A stretch of DNA of 64,000 nt from JACRDG01 sp963760985 (GCA_963760985.1 CAVXFM010000017.1:558001-622000); one strand, 5' to 3'. Positions 46,804-57,164 are shown, counted from the stretch's first letter. Translations and numbers: made by a program. The notes: generated by a model not told the origin, from the sequence alone.

Positions 46804-47154
46804 AAGCCCTTCCGCGGAATGCTTCTTCAGCCGAGTATCGCCTTGACGATTACTCGGATGTGAAACACGTCGAGTGTGACATTTTTACTAATTTGCAAAA
46901 TTATAAGCTATTTATATGGTTACTGTCAAGTCGATTCTCCTGGAGGTGCCCGGTTCTCAGTCAAGTCCCTCAAGCGATTCATGAGCGCAGGGCGTGTGCG
47001 AAGGACTTGTCCTTTGTCGCATCAGGAAATAATATGAAGGAATGGAAATATTTGTGCCTGTGCTGCCCCTCGCGGGTCAGTTCCCCCAAGGAAAATAGTA
47101 ATCACTCATTTCTTCGCGGCGTTTCATGACGAATTGCGGCAAGACGGAATTTAC
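46804..47154. other. Divergent A/T-rich promoter region between tolC-like and GH9 genes
   Basis: About 350 bp. The minus-strand tolC-like promoter (listed separately) lies in an A/T-rich patch. On the plus strand TTGCAA-N16-TATGGT (about 46893-46920) overlaps it and could serve the GH9 gene. Overlapping divergent promoters would couple their expression. Confidence 0.45.
46900..46929 (-). promoter_or_regulatory. Consensus sigma70 promoter for the tolC-like gene
   Basis: On the minus strand TTGACA (46924-46929), an 18-bp spacer and TATAAT (46900-46905), both hexamers perfect. About 97 bp before the lipoprotein ATG at 46803, which supports that start and therefore the frame-break reading of the gene. 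Confidence 0.82.
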
Positions 47155-50100
47155 ATGATGCGAATGTGGACGATCTTAATGATCCTGTGGCTCTGCGTCA
47201 GCCCCCTGCTCGTCCTGGGACAGCCTCCCTGCCGTGAGCCCGCACAGCTCTTCTCGGGCGAATGTCCTGCAAAATTCCTTCGTCGGATCGTTCTCGAGGA
47301 TGGCCGTGGCAGGGGCACCGGCAAAGCGCTGAAGCTCATGCCGGATCGGTGGAATGGGCCTTCCCTGCGGCTCGCTTGTTCAGGAAAATCCCGCCGAGAC
47401 TTTTCCCCGTTTAACCGTATCGAGTTTTCTTTTCGGAGTGCGAACCCTGATGCGGGGAATCCCCTCTTCCATGTCGGCACATGGAATCGACAATCCCGTG
47501 TCGTGGCAATCAAGGATTACATAGAGGGGGGAGTCATCGACGACACATTCAGGCTGGTGAGGATTCCCCTCGTGGATCTCATGACCCCGGAGTGGGATCT
47601 GGGAAACGTGGAATTCCTCGCCTGGAATCGCGATCCCGACCGGCGAGTCTATTATGTGGACCATATTGTGCTCAGACAAGCGGGAAAGCCTGTCCTCCTC
47701 ACTGAGGGAAAAGCCGCTCCGTTTCCGGAAAGCAGTTCGGTCCTCAGGCTCACCCTGAGTAGACGTTGGCTCGAACCCACAATACGAAATCTCGAGAATT
47801 ACTCGCTTTCCAGTAAGACGGACCCAGCGTATGCCGATCCGCTCCATCCGGCGGAGGTGGGGATGAAGTACCGCGTTCGGGATTTCAGCTCAAGTGCGGT
47901 TCCCCGCCTGACCTTTTCCGTGTACCTCCGTTTGCCTCTTCCTATGAAGAGAGGAGCTGAGTACCTCCTTCACGTCCAGGGAATCGAGGATGAATTCTGT
48001 AATGTCATGCAACCGACAGACGTGGTCATCCGTTACGACGACCGGAAACTCGTCAACGGGAACGTCAAGGTCAACCAGGAAGGATACCTGGTTGATGCAC
48101 CCAAAACGGGATATGTCGGCGGTTACTTGGGGGACCTCGGCGGGGGTGCGTGGGCTGCCGGAGCAGAAGGTTCCCTGTATTCCCGGAACAGGGGAAAAGG
48201 GTGGGCACGAGTCCGGTCCCCTGTGCGGACTGCCCTACGGGGAATCGGTGGAATTCGAGAAGACGGGGTCTTTTGCGTGGGCGACCATGGTGTCATCCTC
48301 CGTGGGGATGGAAAAGCGTGGAGCCTCGTGCCCTCTCCCACGAGCCAGGATCTGCTCGCTGTCCATTTCGGCCCCACAGGAATAGGCTGGGCAGTTGGCG
48401 CTGGCGGCGTGACACTCAGGTACGATCACGGGCGCTGGGCTCTTGTACCAACTCCTTCGCACAAGACTCTCCGGGGAGTCTGGGCTGGTAGTCACGATAC
48501 GGCCTGGGCTGTGGGTGATCATGGGACTGTCCTCAGCTGGGACGGCAATCAATGGATTCAAGAGGATTCTGCGACAGAATCAGACCTTTACACGGTCACA
48601 GGATACGGCAGAGACCGACTTTGGGCGGTCGGCGCACACGGAACGGTGCTGTTGGGGAGATCGGGCAAATGGGGCCGATTCGAGGCTCTTCCGGACACCA
48701 GGGAAACCCTGCGTGCGATTGAGGCAGATCGCGGCGGCGGAACGTGGATCGGCGGGGATCATGGGCTTCTCTTGCACAAACGAGGATTCGGCAAATCGGC
48801 TTTTGAGGCTATCCCAAGCGGCACCTCGCAGTCTCTGTATAGCCTGAACAGGCAGAATCGCGCGTGAGGTTCGAGCCGTAGGCCTCGCGGGAACCACGCT
48901 CTTACTGACATCCCCTGCTCCTGGCGGGAAGCCCGAATCCCCTCTGGGCTCGGAAAATCTGTTCGCGGTCTTTTCCCTGCCTTATGGGGCTCTGCGTCTG
49001 CCTCAAGGGCTGCCTCAGGTTACTATCCTGGAAGTGTCGACGGGCAAGTCCGTCCTTACTGTGCCTTTGAAACTGGAATACGCGAACTGGGAACTGTCCG
49101 GAGAGGATGTGTATTCCTTTGACTTTTCCGCTCTCAAAACACCTGGGGTGTATTGCGCCCTTGTCCCGGGCATAGGCGTGTCGTACCGCTTCAAGATCGG
49201 AAACGATGCCCTGGACCGAGCCGCGTATGTGTCCGCACATGCATTTTACTATCAGCGCTGCGGCACGGCTTTGACCGAACCGTACGTGGAAAAGCCTTAT
49301 GTGAGGCCTCTCGACCACGAGTACGATCCCTCTGGCCGCAGAATCGACGCAGCCTTTCACGAATCGCTTCCCCGCACCCTCCTGTACGATGGCGAAAAAC
49401 CGGCAGCGATGAAGGACGGTCATGGGGGATGGCACGATGCCGGGGATTACGGCAAGTACAGTTTCCTACTGCCGCGGCTGCTCTCTGGTATCTCTTCACT
49501 GCGTACGACATGAACCCTTTCAAATTCCCGGACAAAGCCTGGAATATTCCGGAAAGCGGTAACGGTGTTCCGGATCTGCTGGACGAAGCCCGCTGGGAAC
49601 TGGACTGGCTCATGCGCATGCAAAGCCCGGACGGCGGCGTATATCACAAACTCACTTCTCAGAAGTGGTTTCAGGGCATGCCGCAGGACGAAACCAATCC
49701 CCGATATTTCTTCGAAAGAACCACCCATGATACCGCGTCTGCCGCCGCTGTCTTTGCCAGTGCGTCCCGGCTATGGAGACCTTTTGACACACACACAAGC
49801 GATCTCTATCTGCAAAGGGCTCTCAAAGCCTGGGACTTCTTGAAGCTCCACCCAAGAGCGGTTCCTGAGGGCGGTTTTCACAACCCGTCGGGAAATGCCA
49901 CCGGCGAATATCGTGATGCCGACGACGTGGACAACCGCCTCTGGGCGGCAGCAGAACTGTACCGCACTACGGGCAAACCCGAATACCGGGAATACTTCGA
50001 GGCATGGTGGACCAAGAGTCCCGCACATCCGTGGGGATGGAACGACTGGCAACACTTTTCTCGTTGTGCGTACTGGGCTTACATGAGGTCTGCCTGGCCG

Positions 50101-50718
50101 GATGGAAATGCTGCTGTCAAAGAGGATATCCGTAAAGCATTGATTCGAAACGCGGAAGCGGTGTTCTCCCTCACCTATGCAAATCCTTACCGGAACGGCG
50201 CCCGCTTGGACGTGCCAGATTGGATCGGATGGGGAGCTTTCACTCAAAGCACCCGATACGCATTTGTCTTGCTCCAGGCCTGGACCGTGACAAAGGATGA
50301 GAGATTCCGCACTGCCGCGTTGCTGAATCTGGACGCCCAGTTGGGGGCTCATCCGCTTTCATTGTGCTTCATCACAGGCTTGGGCTCGGTCTCCCCTAAG
50401 GATCCGCTGCATCTTCCTTCGCTCTATGACGGAGTAACCGCACCTGTTCCCGGATTACCGATCTTCGGTCCTACTGCCCATCTTCCCCAAAAAGAACCGT
50501 ACTATGCTGCGACTCAGAGAGACGAAAATTCTTTTCCTCCCGCTCGGGACACCCTTGATCCGTATCCGATCCTCCGGCGGTTCGTCGATTCCCATAAACT
50601 CGTGCCCATGACGGAATTTACCATTGTGAACATGGCAGTGTGCACCGCGGTGTTTCATTTGCTCAAGCCAGTCCCCGGTTTGAGCACACATGACCAGGAT
50701 CGTGCGGCAGAGAAGTAA
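47155..50718 (+). CDS. Secreted GH9 glycosidase with an inserted seven-bladed beta-propeller (two frame breaks)
   Basis: About 1190 residues when repaired. Signal peptide (MWTILMILWLCVSPLLVLG); a jelly-roll/CBM-like domain (about 20-190); Ig-like region; the start of a CelD_N domain (NVKVNQEGYLVDAPK); seven WAVGDHGTVL-type blades (48151-48880); the rest of CelD_N; then a GH9 (alpha/alpha)6 barrel with DAGDYGKY and a late acid in TEFTIVNMAV. Frame breaks: between 48846 and 48866 (one extra base) and at 49463-49467 (one base missing; KYSFPTAAAALWYLF is the continuation). GH9 enzymes cleave beta-1,4-glucans or similar; next to exopolysaccharide genes it is probably a processing or release enzyme. 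Confidence 0.85.
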
Positions 50719-50740
50719 GGCATGCCCCGGGAGTAAGGAT

Positions 50741-50769
50741 TTGACTGCTCTGCTCAACGTTGATATGAT
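50741..50769 (+). promoter_or_regulatory. Predicted sigma70 promoter of the STAS/exopolysaccharide operon
   Basis: TTGACT (50741-50746), a 17-bp spacer and TATGAT (50764-50769): five of six matches in each hexamer. About 90 bp before the STAS gene ATG. From here to 63.5 kb all genes run in the same direction with short gaps or overlaps, so this is the likely main promoter. Confidence 0.7.
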
Positions 50770-50858
50770 TGCGAAAATCGGAAGACTGACCGTGAAGTGG
50801 GATAGGGGGCTTCCCGGAGACGAGGTGGCTGGCCCGAGTCGGCTTGTGAGGGGATCGA

Positions 50859-51212
50859 ATGGAACTCTCAGTGGAGCATGTTGGCGACGTCACCGTTGCA
50901 AAGCTCTGTGTTGACTCCCTGACCGTGACCAATGCGAAACTCTTTCGGTCTGACATGGAAAACCTACTGAAATCAGACGTAAAAATCGTACTCGACATGA
51001 GTCGACTCTCCTTTATCGACAGTTCAGGAATCGGGGCTCTGCTTTCCTGCATCAACAAGGCACAATCAATGAACGCATCGGTAAGGCTATCCGCGGTGAC
51101 ACGGTCGGTGCAAAATATTCTGGAACTGGTGCGCGTAGACAGGTTCGTACAGGTTTTTGACATGGTTGATGATGCGGTGCACTCGTTTGGTGGCAAGGAA
51201 GGCGTTGCGTGA
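50859..51212 (+). CDS. STAS-domain anti-sigma-factor antagonist (second copy)
   Basis: 117 residues. MELSVEHVGDVTVAKL, then VLDMSRLSFIDSSGIGALLS with the regulatory serine, and MVDDAVHSF. Same family as the protein at 38526 but clearly divergent. It opens the exopolysaccharide operon, about 100 bp before a glycosyltransferase. Its phosphorylation state, set by the SpoIIE-type phosphatases and RsbW-like ATPase elsewhere in the window, could gate polysaccharide production post-translationally; this is inference from gene order. Confidence 0.93.
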   Translation: MELSVEHVGDVTVAKLCVDSLTVTNAKLFRSDMENLLKSDVKIVLDMSRLSFIDSSGIGALLSCINKAQSMNASVRLSAVTRSVQNILELVRVDRFVQVFDMVDDAVHSFGGKEGVA

Positions 51213-51309
51213 GCCACGAAACGAGCAGATTCGGACAACAATAGCCACAATAACGACTCTCTCGAGTTCTTGTCGATTTTGGGGGAGAGCCATTCAAGGC
51301 GGGTGAGTC

Positions 51310-52165
51310 ATGACTCCTTTTGTGGTCATGCGATCGCACAACGACATGCCTTTGATTGCCGAAACGCTGGTCAGGCTTCACGATCAGGACGGCGCCTTTG
51401 AGCTCATCTGTTTGGACAATGAATCCCATGACGGCACCCTGGATGAACTACGCAAGTACACGAACCGGATCGTGAACATTCCCCAGGGCTCGTACGTACC
51501 GGGAAAAGTGCTTAACCTGGGGATGGAACTCACCACCAGCAAGAAGGTCGTTTTTCTTAATTCCGACTGTTCGCCCCAGGACTCGCAGTGGCTGAAGAAT
51601 CTTCTGAGGGGCTTTGACCACGATGGACGTATCGCGGCCGTATTCGGCAGGCAAATTCCGCGGCCCGACTGTCATCCCCTCCTGGCCAAAGATACGGAAG
51701 AGACGTACGGCGATGGCTCCCGGCAACGGTCCTGGAGACATTGCTTTTCCATGGCATCTTCCGCGATATCGCGACCTGTATGGAAATCCCGAAAATTCAA
51801 CGAAGACCTCCGCTATTCCGAGGATATCGATTGGACGTGGAGAATGCGGCAGGCAGGGTACGAAATTCGTTATGTGGCGAACTCGGTAGTCATGCATTCT
51901 CACAACTATACGTGGCGTCAATTCTACCGCCGGCACTACGGAGAGGGGCGGGCCGAGGCATCGATTTTTCCATGGTCCTCATGGGAAGCCTCTCTTGTAC
52001 AGTTACTCTCTGCTCCCCTATGCGAGGCAGGTCCTGAGCGATTGGAAATACGCCCTGCCAAAGGGACTCCCGGGACCATGCGTGTGGTCTCCTGCCCTGC
52101 GCCTGGCCCAGATGATGGGACGACGCAAGGGGTTCATGGACGGCCTGAAGGAGAAAAGGCCATGA
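51310..52165 (+). CDS. Family 2 glycosyltransferase (one frame break)
   Basis: About 284 residues when repaired. GT-A fold: VVMRSHNDMPLIAETLVRL, CLDNESHDGTLDEL, KVVFLNSDCSPQDSQWL with the metal-binding Asp, EDIDWTWRMRQAGYEI. The frame breaks near 51996-52002 (one extra base): the continuation LLPYARQVLSDWKYALPKG ends at 52165 with a TGA that overlaps the next ATG. Without this reading the gene appears falsely fused to the following nucleotidyltransferase. Adds a sugar to the polyprenyl-linked repeat unit. Confidence 0.86.
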
Positions 52166-53235
52166 CGCACATGTATTCCGGGGACGGATCCATTGCGTTC
52201 AACGAAAGGTTGCACGAAACGCTGCTCAGGGTTGCGGATCAGGTGGAAGAGGCTTTGGGAGGGAATCTCGTGGCACTGGTCCTCGGTGGAGGGTACGGAA
52301 GGGGCGAGGGAGGCGTGGTCCAGCAAAACGGCGTGGAAAGACCGTACAACGACCTGGACTTCACCCTGCTGGTAGCCCGAAAGTCCCGGGTGAAATGGAA
52401 GCGACTGCGTGACATCGGAGAATATTTCGCGAAAGAACTCGAAATCCACGTGGATTTCAGCCGGCCTCTCACCCTAGCAGATGTGGAACGATGGCCTCAC
52501 TGGCTCATGTGGTATGACCTGCTCAACGGCCACGTGGTGCTGAGAGGGGTTTCCGATATCCTGACCCGGCACGCGCCTTCGAAGCTCCAAGAGCCGCTCC
52601 CCGCTATCGAGGGCACCAGGCTCCTCCTGAATCGAGGGACAGGGCTCCTGTGGGCACTGCGCGTGGTCCGCGGGATCGAGTCATCTCCTGACGAAGATTT
52701 TGTCCGACGCAATTACTATAAATGTGCTTTGGCCCTGGGTGATGCGCTCCTCATCGGTCACCGGAGCTATACCACCGCGTATCGAGGCCGGGATCGCCTG
52801 GTCGCGGCCCTGGAACGATCCGAGCCGAACGTAGCAGCATTTCACCTGGGAACCTTGTACGACGAGGCATTGCGATTCAAGTTTCGACCGGATCGGGTCG
52901 ATGGGCAGGTTCCTTCGGAACGTGCGTTGAAGACTCTGGCTCAGGCGTGGGGATCGGTATTTCTCCATGTGGAAACGGTCCGTACCGGACGTGCGTGGCC
53001 CTCCTTTCGCGAATACGTCCTGTGGAAGGGAACCAGGGAAGCGGACCAACACGGTCTCAAACGGTGTGCGCGGAACGTGGTCAGAAACCTCCAACTGGGA
53101 CGTCTCAGCTGGCGATATCCTCGGGAAGCGCTGTACGCTCGTTTGCCGGTTCTCCTGGGCCTTGTGGAAGGATCGGTCCGGGACTGGCCGCAAGAAACCG
53201 GAAACTACCTCAGGGTTTGGGACAGGTTCAACTGA
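52162..53235 (+). CDS. Nucleotidyltransferase-fold protein in the exopolysaccharide operon
   Basis: 357 residues. ATG at 52162 overlaps the repaired glycosyltransferase stop by 4 nt. ALVLGGGYGRGEGGV then YNDLDFTLLVAR matches the GG-x-GR and Asp-x-Asp pattern of minimal nucleotidyltransferases (MNT/KNT-like), with a helical remainder. Directly followed by a kinase-like protein, with no gap. Substrate unknown; it could transfer a nucleotidyl group to a protein or a sugar. Confidence 0.72.
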   Translation: MTHMYSGDGSIAFNERLHETLLRVADQVEEALGGNLVALVLGGGYGRGEGGVVQQNGVERPYNDLDFTLLVARKSRVKWKRLRDIGEYFAKELEIHVDFSRPLTLADVERWPHWLMWYDLLNGHVVLRGVSDILTRHAPSKLQEPLPAIEGTRLLLNRGTGLLWALRVVRGIESSPDEDFVRRNYYKCALALGDALLIGHRSYTTAYRGRDRLVAALERSEPNVAAFHLGTLYDEALRFKFRPDRVDGQVPSERALKTLAQAWGSVFLHVETVRTGRAWPSFREYVLWKGTREADQHGLKRCARNVVRNLQLGRLSWRYPREALYARLPVLLGLVEGSVRDWPQETGNYLRVWDRFN

Positions 53236-54162
53236 ATGTACGACCACAGATGCCGGGAATACGCACAAGACCTGGGGCTCGAGCTCACCTCTCTGGAACT
53301 CATCCAGGAGAACAAGTACTGCACGATCTATCGCGCGCACACTCCCGACGGCCCGTGCATCGTGAAGAAATACCACGCGGGCGACCCGAGTCTGGTCAGA
53401 GTCGAGGCTGAGGCCCTTGTTTTATACCATCGTCTGGCTCAAAACGATTCAGCGTTGATAGATTCGGGCGAGCCTCTCCTGAGGGAGGAGAAGAGACTGC
53501 TGTGCATAGGCTTCGTGGATGGCGATCGTTTCAGCGACTTTCTGTATAAAGCTCGTAAGGATAGTGGACTTCGGCCGATGGCTTGCCGCTTCATGAGAAT
53601 TCTGGGTCGAGTGCTGAGAACGTGGTACGAGCAGACGCAGCAGATGGAAACGGAAACTTCTCCCTTCATATTCGAGTATTTCGATTACAGTTCGGCAAGA
53701 ATGGAGCAGACACCGCTTCTCGGGTCGATCCTGTTTGCCGGTATGCGTTCTCAGGCCAAAGAGATCGCAGATGCATTCCGCATGAGCCCCGTCGTGCCTT
53801 CCTTTGTTCACGGGGATTTTGTGTTCAAGAATATGCATGTCAAGGACGAACAAATAGGATTGATCGATTTTGCGAACGCGAATCCACTGAGTCATCCTCT
53901 TAACGACATTTACAACCTTCGATTTGCATTGGCCAATATGCTGCTTCCTCGAGGCTTCAAGGAGAGTCTTCTGGGAAGCCTGCGTGATGGATTGGGAAGC
54001 ATCACGTTCCCTCAGATCGTCCACCGTTTCTACTACGAGTATCACCGGCGACGCTGGCTCATGCTCAAACTCACCTCCAGGAATCCCGGAGACGTGATGC
54101 AGGGCATGCGCGGGCTCGTGAGTTTCGCAAGACCGTTCACTCGTGAGGCTATGATCCCATGA
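53236..54162 (+). CDS. Aminoglycoside-phosphotransferase-like kinase
   Basis: 308 residues. Protein-kinase-like fold: CTIYRAHTPDGPCIVKKYH with the ATP-binding Lys, PSFVHGDFVFKNMHV (catalytic loop Asp and Asn) and GLIDFANANP (metal Asp in IDF). Related to lipopolysaccharide core and small-molecule kinases (APH/WaaP type). The start abuts the previous stop, and the end overlaps the polymerase gene by 4 nt. Probably phosphorylates a sugar or lipid precursor. Confidence 0.8.
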   Translation: MYDHRCREYAQDLGLELTSLELIQENKYCTIYRAHTPDGPCIVKKYHAGDPSLVRVEAEALVLYHRLAQNDSALIDSGEPLLREEKRLLCIGFVDGDRFSDFLYKARKDSGLRPMACRFMRILGRVLRTWYEQTQQMETETSPFIFEYFDYSSARMEQTPLLGSILFAGMRSQAKEIADAFRMSPVVPSFVHGDFVFKNMHVKDEQIGLIDFANANPLSHPLNDIYNLRFALANMLLPRGFKESLLGSLRDGLGSITFPQIVHRFYYEYHRRRWLMLKLTSRNPGDVMQGMRGLVSFARPFTREAMIP

Positions 54163-55526
54163 AACTGGCCTCATTGCTAGGCATTCTGACTTTCTTGATC
54201 GGAGTGCCCTCGGTTCTCGTGAGTCTCCTGGCGTACCCACAGCTGCGCCGGCCGTTGCTCGCGCTCATGGCCTTTGCCACGTGTTATGTGAAGAAACCGT
54301 TTTACATGGAGGTGTTTTTCGTCTCGTATCGTGGAGTGGACCGAGGTTTTGGCGTCACGGTGGCGGATCTCATTTTTTTCGGTTTCTTCCTGTGGATTGT
54401 CTTGGGACGTTCGGGAGACAAGATAATCTGGTGGCCTTACAACACGATCCTTTGGCAGCTCCTCATCGCGGTCTCGGTGCTCTCGCTGATAAATACTGCC
54501 ATGCCCTATTACGGTCTTTTCACGCTCCACAAGTTCTTTCGGGGATATCTCCTCTATTGGGTCACCGTGAACCTGGTCCGCAAGAAAGAGGACGTGGAAG
54601 CCGTCATTTACGGAGTCCTGGCTGCAGTGGTTCTTGAAACAGGGATTGTGCTGTGGGCCAAGTACATCACCCACACGGTGGTGAATCGATCGATAGGCTC
54701 GTTTCCGCACCCGAACAGTCTTGCCATGTACGTGGACCTGATCGTTCCCACGTTATTGGCACTCTTGCTCGCGGGAGGGTTCTCCAAACAAGCCAACAAG
54801 TGGGCAGTGGCGGCAATCGGAGGCGGTCTCATTTGTGTGATCTTTTCCAAATCACGGGCTTCCCTGGTGATCGTTACGGCAGCTCTTGCGCTGGTTACCG
54901 GACTTTCCATCGTCCTGAAGCCTTCGGGCAAAAAGATTGCCATCGCTCTGGCCGGATTCCTGGTTTTTGATCTTTTGGGCCTGCTGGCTGCTCCCAAGAT
55001 TATCGAGCGGTTTCAGAAAGCGCCTGAGGCTTCGGAGGAGACTCGCGTGTACTTCAACGCTGCAGCGCGTGCAATGGCTCACGATCACTTGTTCGGCGTG
55101 GGGTTGAATTCTTTTTCCTGGGCCTTGGCGCACACCGATTATTACTGGTATATGTACCCGGAAGAACGGGGAAACGTGAAGGATGAGGACACGTTCCGGG
55201 AAAGCAAGATGGGGGAAAGCCGGCTTGGGACGGCCCACCACATCTATTATTTGTTCGCAGCGGAAATCGGATGGCCGGGACTCGCTGTTTTCGTGCTTTT
55301 CCTTGCCAGATACTATGTGCACAACCTGATTCTGCTGTTTCGCGCGCGCGATGCGTACTATCAGGCTATCTTACTGGGCCTGTTGGTAGGCTTTACCACA
55401 TTACACCTGCAGGGGTTGCTGGAATGGATCTTCCGTCAAACCCAGGTCTTTTATCTGTTCTGTTTGTTGTCCGGGCTCATGGTAGCCTGCGGTCCTCTAA
55501 TGAAAAAGGGCTATGAACAGCATTAG
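54159..55526 (+). CDS. O-antigen ligase/polymerase-like membrane protein (Wzy type)
   Basis: 455 residues with about eleven predicted membrane helices and a large periplasmic loop containing ARAMAHDHLFGVGLNSFSWA, which matches the Wzy_C/WaaL consensus with conserved Gly-Val-Gly and His (TAHHIYYL). Polymerises undecaprenyl-linked repeat units in the periplasm or ligates them to an acceptor. Next to a Wzx flippase and Wzc-like protein, polymerase is the better call. Confidence 0.85.
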   Translation: MKLASLLGILTFLIGVPSVLVSLLAYPQLRRPLLALMAFATCYVKKPFYMEVFFVSYRGVDRGFGVTVADLIFFGFFLWIVLGRSGDKIIWWPYNTILWQLLIAVSVLSLINTAMPYYGLFTLHKFFRGYLLYWVTVNLVRKKEDVEAVIYGVLAAVVLETGIVLWAKYITHTVVNRSIGSFPHPNSLAMYVDLIVPTLLALLLAGGFSKQANKWAVAAIGGGLICVIFSKSRASLVIVTAALALVTGLSIVLKPSGKKIAIALAGFLVFDLLGLLAAPKIIERFQKAPEASEETRVYFNAAARAMAHDHLFGVGLNSFSWALAHTDYYWYMYPEERGNVKDEDTFRESKMGESRLGTAHHIYYLFAAEIGWPGLAVFVLFLARYYVHNLILLFRARDAYYQAILLGLLVGFTTLHLQGLLEWIFRQTQVFYLFCLLSGLMVACGPLMKKGYEQH

Positions 55527-55547
55527 GGAATCGATGGGGAGAAGTAA

Positions 55548-57164
55548 ATGATGCCCCAAGAACCGCGAGGAGATGCGTCAGAACCTGAGAAAAGAAACAG
55601 GTCACGCTACATTCTCCTGAACACGCTCTCCAGCTACGGACGGGACATCGTCGACACAGTGGCCTTCCTCGTCCTGATCCCCTTTATCATCAAGACGTTG
55701 GGCAAAGAGATTTTTGGTCTGTGGTCTCTCATCTGGGCCTTTCTCGCGATATTCGAACTTGCGGATCTGGGGTCTGCCGCTTCGGTCGTGAAATACGTGG
55801 CCGATGCCCGAGGCAAGAGGGACACCGAGCAGCTCAAGAAAATTGTCTGCACGCTGTTTTGGAGCTACGTGGTGCAAGGTGCCATCGTAATGATCGGGAT
55901 CGGGCTCAGCCTGCTCTTCTTCAACAAGGTCTTTCAGATTCCGCCGGATGAGGAGCGCACGGCTCACGCGGTCCTGCTCATCCTGGGAATCCGTTGCGCT
56001 GTGTACCTACCTCTCGGCATGTTCCGCGGCGTGTTGGTGGGCTTTCAGAAAATGGCGATAGCCAACGCGTACAAAGTGGTCGCATCTCTGATCTATCTGG
56101 TCTCAGTCCTCCTTTTGCTGACTTGGACCCCGGACGTGAGAGGGCTGGCCGTGGTGAACACGGTGACCGGTCTCCTCCCCATGTTGGCCATGATGGTGCA
56201 TTGCCGATTCCTGATCCCTGGATTCAGCCTCAGCCCACGCTATTTCGACCGGTCATTGGTAGTAAAGCTTTCGTCCTTCTCTCTCTATTTCTCGCTGGTC
56301 CAGGTTGCCGGCATGATTGCTACGCGATCCGATGCCATGGTGATCAAGCTCTTTCTCCCTCTGGAGACGGTAGGAATCTACTCGATAGGCATGAGACTGT
56401 CTGAAAAGGCAAACCTCTTTTGTTCGCACCTGACCAGGGCGCTGACTCCGGTGTTTGCCGAGCTTCACGGCGCGGGCGAACAGGCCAACATTCGTGCGGC
56501 TCATTATTTGGGGACCAAACTGACCGTGGCTTTTGCCACGCCATTGCTCGCGGGACTCGCTCTCCTGGCTGAACCCCTGATTGTCACGTGGACGGGCCCT
56601 GACTTTCTTTCCGCGGTTCCTGTATGCCGGTGGCTCGTGGCCGCAGCAATGGTGGGACTCGTGCATGGAAACACCGTGAACGTCCTGAGCATGGGAGGAC
56701 ATCATCGGCACGTGGCCTTATCGATCTTCGCAGGTCAGATACTCAACCTCCTGCTTTCTCTCATTTTGATTCGTCCTTGGGGCATTGTAGGGGTGTCCGT
56801 GGCCACGTTCATTTCGGCAGTGCCTACGTACGTGTTTCTTATTGAGATGTTTGCCGGCCGCGTCCAAGGGAGATCGCTGTGGCACTTCTACCGTGCCACC
56901 GTAGTGCCCAGCGTGATTCCCGCGTTGGTCATGGCTGGAATGTTCTTTGCCGTGCGCCGTGTTTGGGTCTTGACCACTCTCGCGGAAGTGGCCATTCTGG
57001 AAGTTCTGGGAATAGCGGTTTTCGCCGCGGTGTACTGGGTTCTCGGGTTTCAGGCCAAAGAAAGATCGTACTTTGCCGAGAAGGTGCTGAGGACTTTGCG
57101 CGGAAAACAATATGGCAACAAGGCCGGCCAAAATCAGCCAAAAAAGGACGAGCCGCTGCCGTGA
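55548..57164 (+). CDS. Wzx-type oligosaccharide flippase
   Basis: 538 residues, twelve to fourteen predicted membrane helices; polysaccharide-transport (PST/MATE) family. Typical start: LLNTLSSYGRDIVDTVAFLVLI, LIPFIIKTLGKEIFGLWSLI, ADLGSAASVVKYVAD. GGGGAG precedes the ATG. Moves lipid-linked repeat units to the periplasmic leaflet. The stop overlaps the GTG of the next gene by 4 nt. Confidence 0.9.
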   Translation: MMPQEPRGDASEPEKRNRSRYILLNTLSSYGRDIVDTVAFLVLIPFIIKTLGKEIFGLWSLIWAFLAIFELADLGSAASVVKYVADARGKRDTEQLKKIVCTLFWSYVVQGAIVMIGIGLSLLFFNKVFQIPPDEERTAHAVLLILGIRCAVYLPLGMFRGVLVGFQKMAIANAYKVVASLIYLVSVLLLLTWTPDVRGLAVVNTVTGLLPMLAMMVHCRFLIPGFSLSPRYFDRSLVVKLSSFSLYFSLVQVAGMIATRSDAMVIKLFLPLETVGIYSIGMRLSEKANLFCSHLTRALTPVFAELHGAGEQANIRAAHYLGTKLTVAFATPLLAGLALLAEPLIVTWTGPDFLSAVPVCRWLVAAAMVGLVHGNTVNVLSMGGHHRHVALSIFAGQILNLLLSLILIRPWGIVGVSVATFISAVPTYVFLIEMFAGRVQGRSLWHFYRATVVPSVIPALVMAGMFFAVRRVWVLTTLAEVAILEVLGIAVFAAVYWVLGFQAKERSYFAEKVLRTLRGKQYGNKAGQNQPKKDEPLP

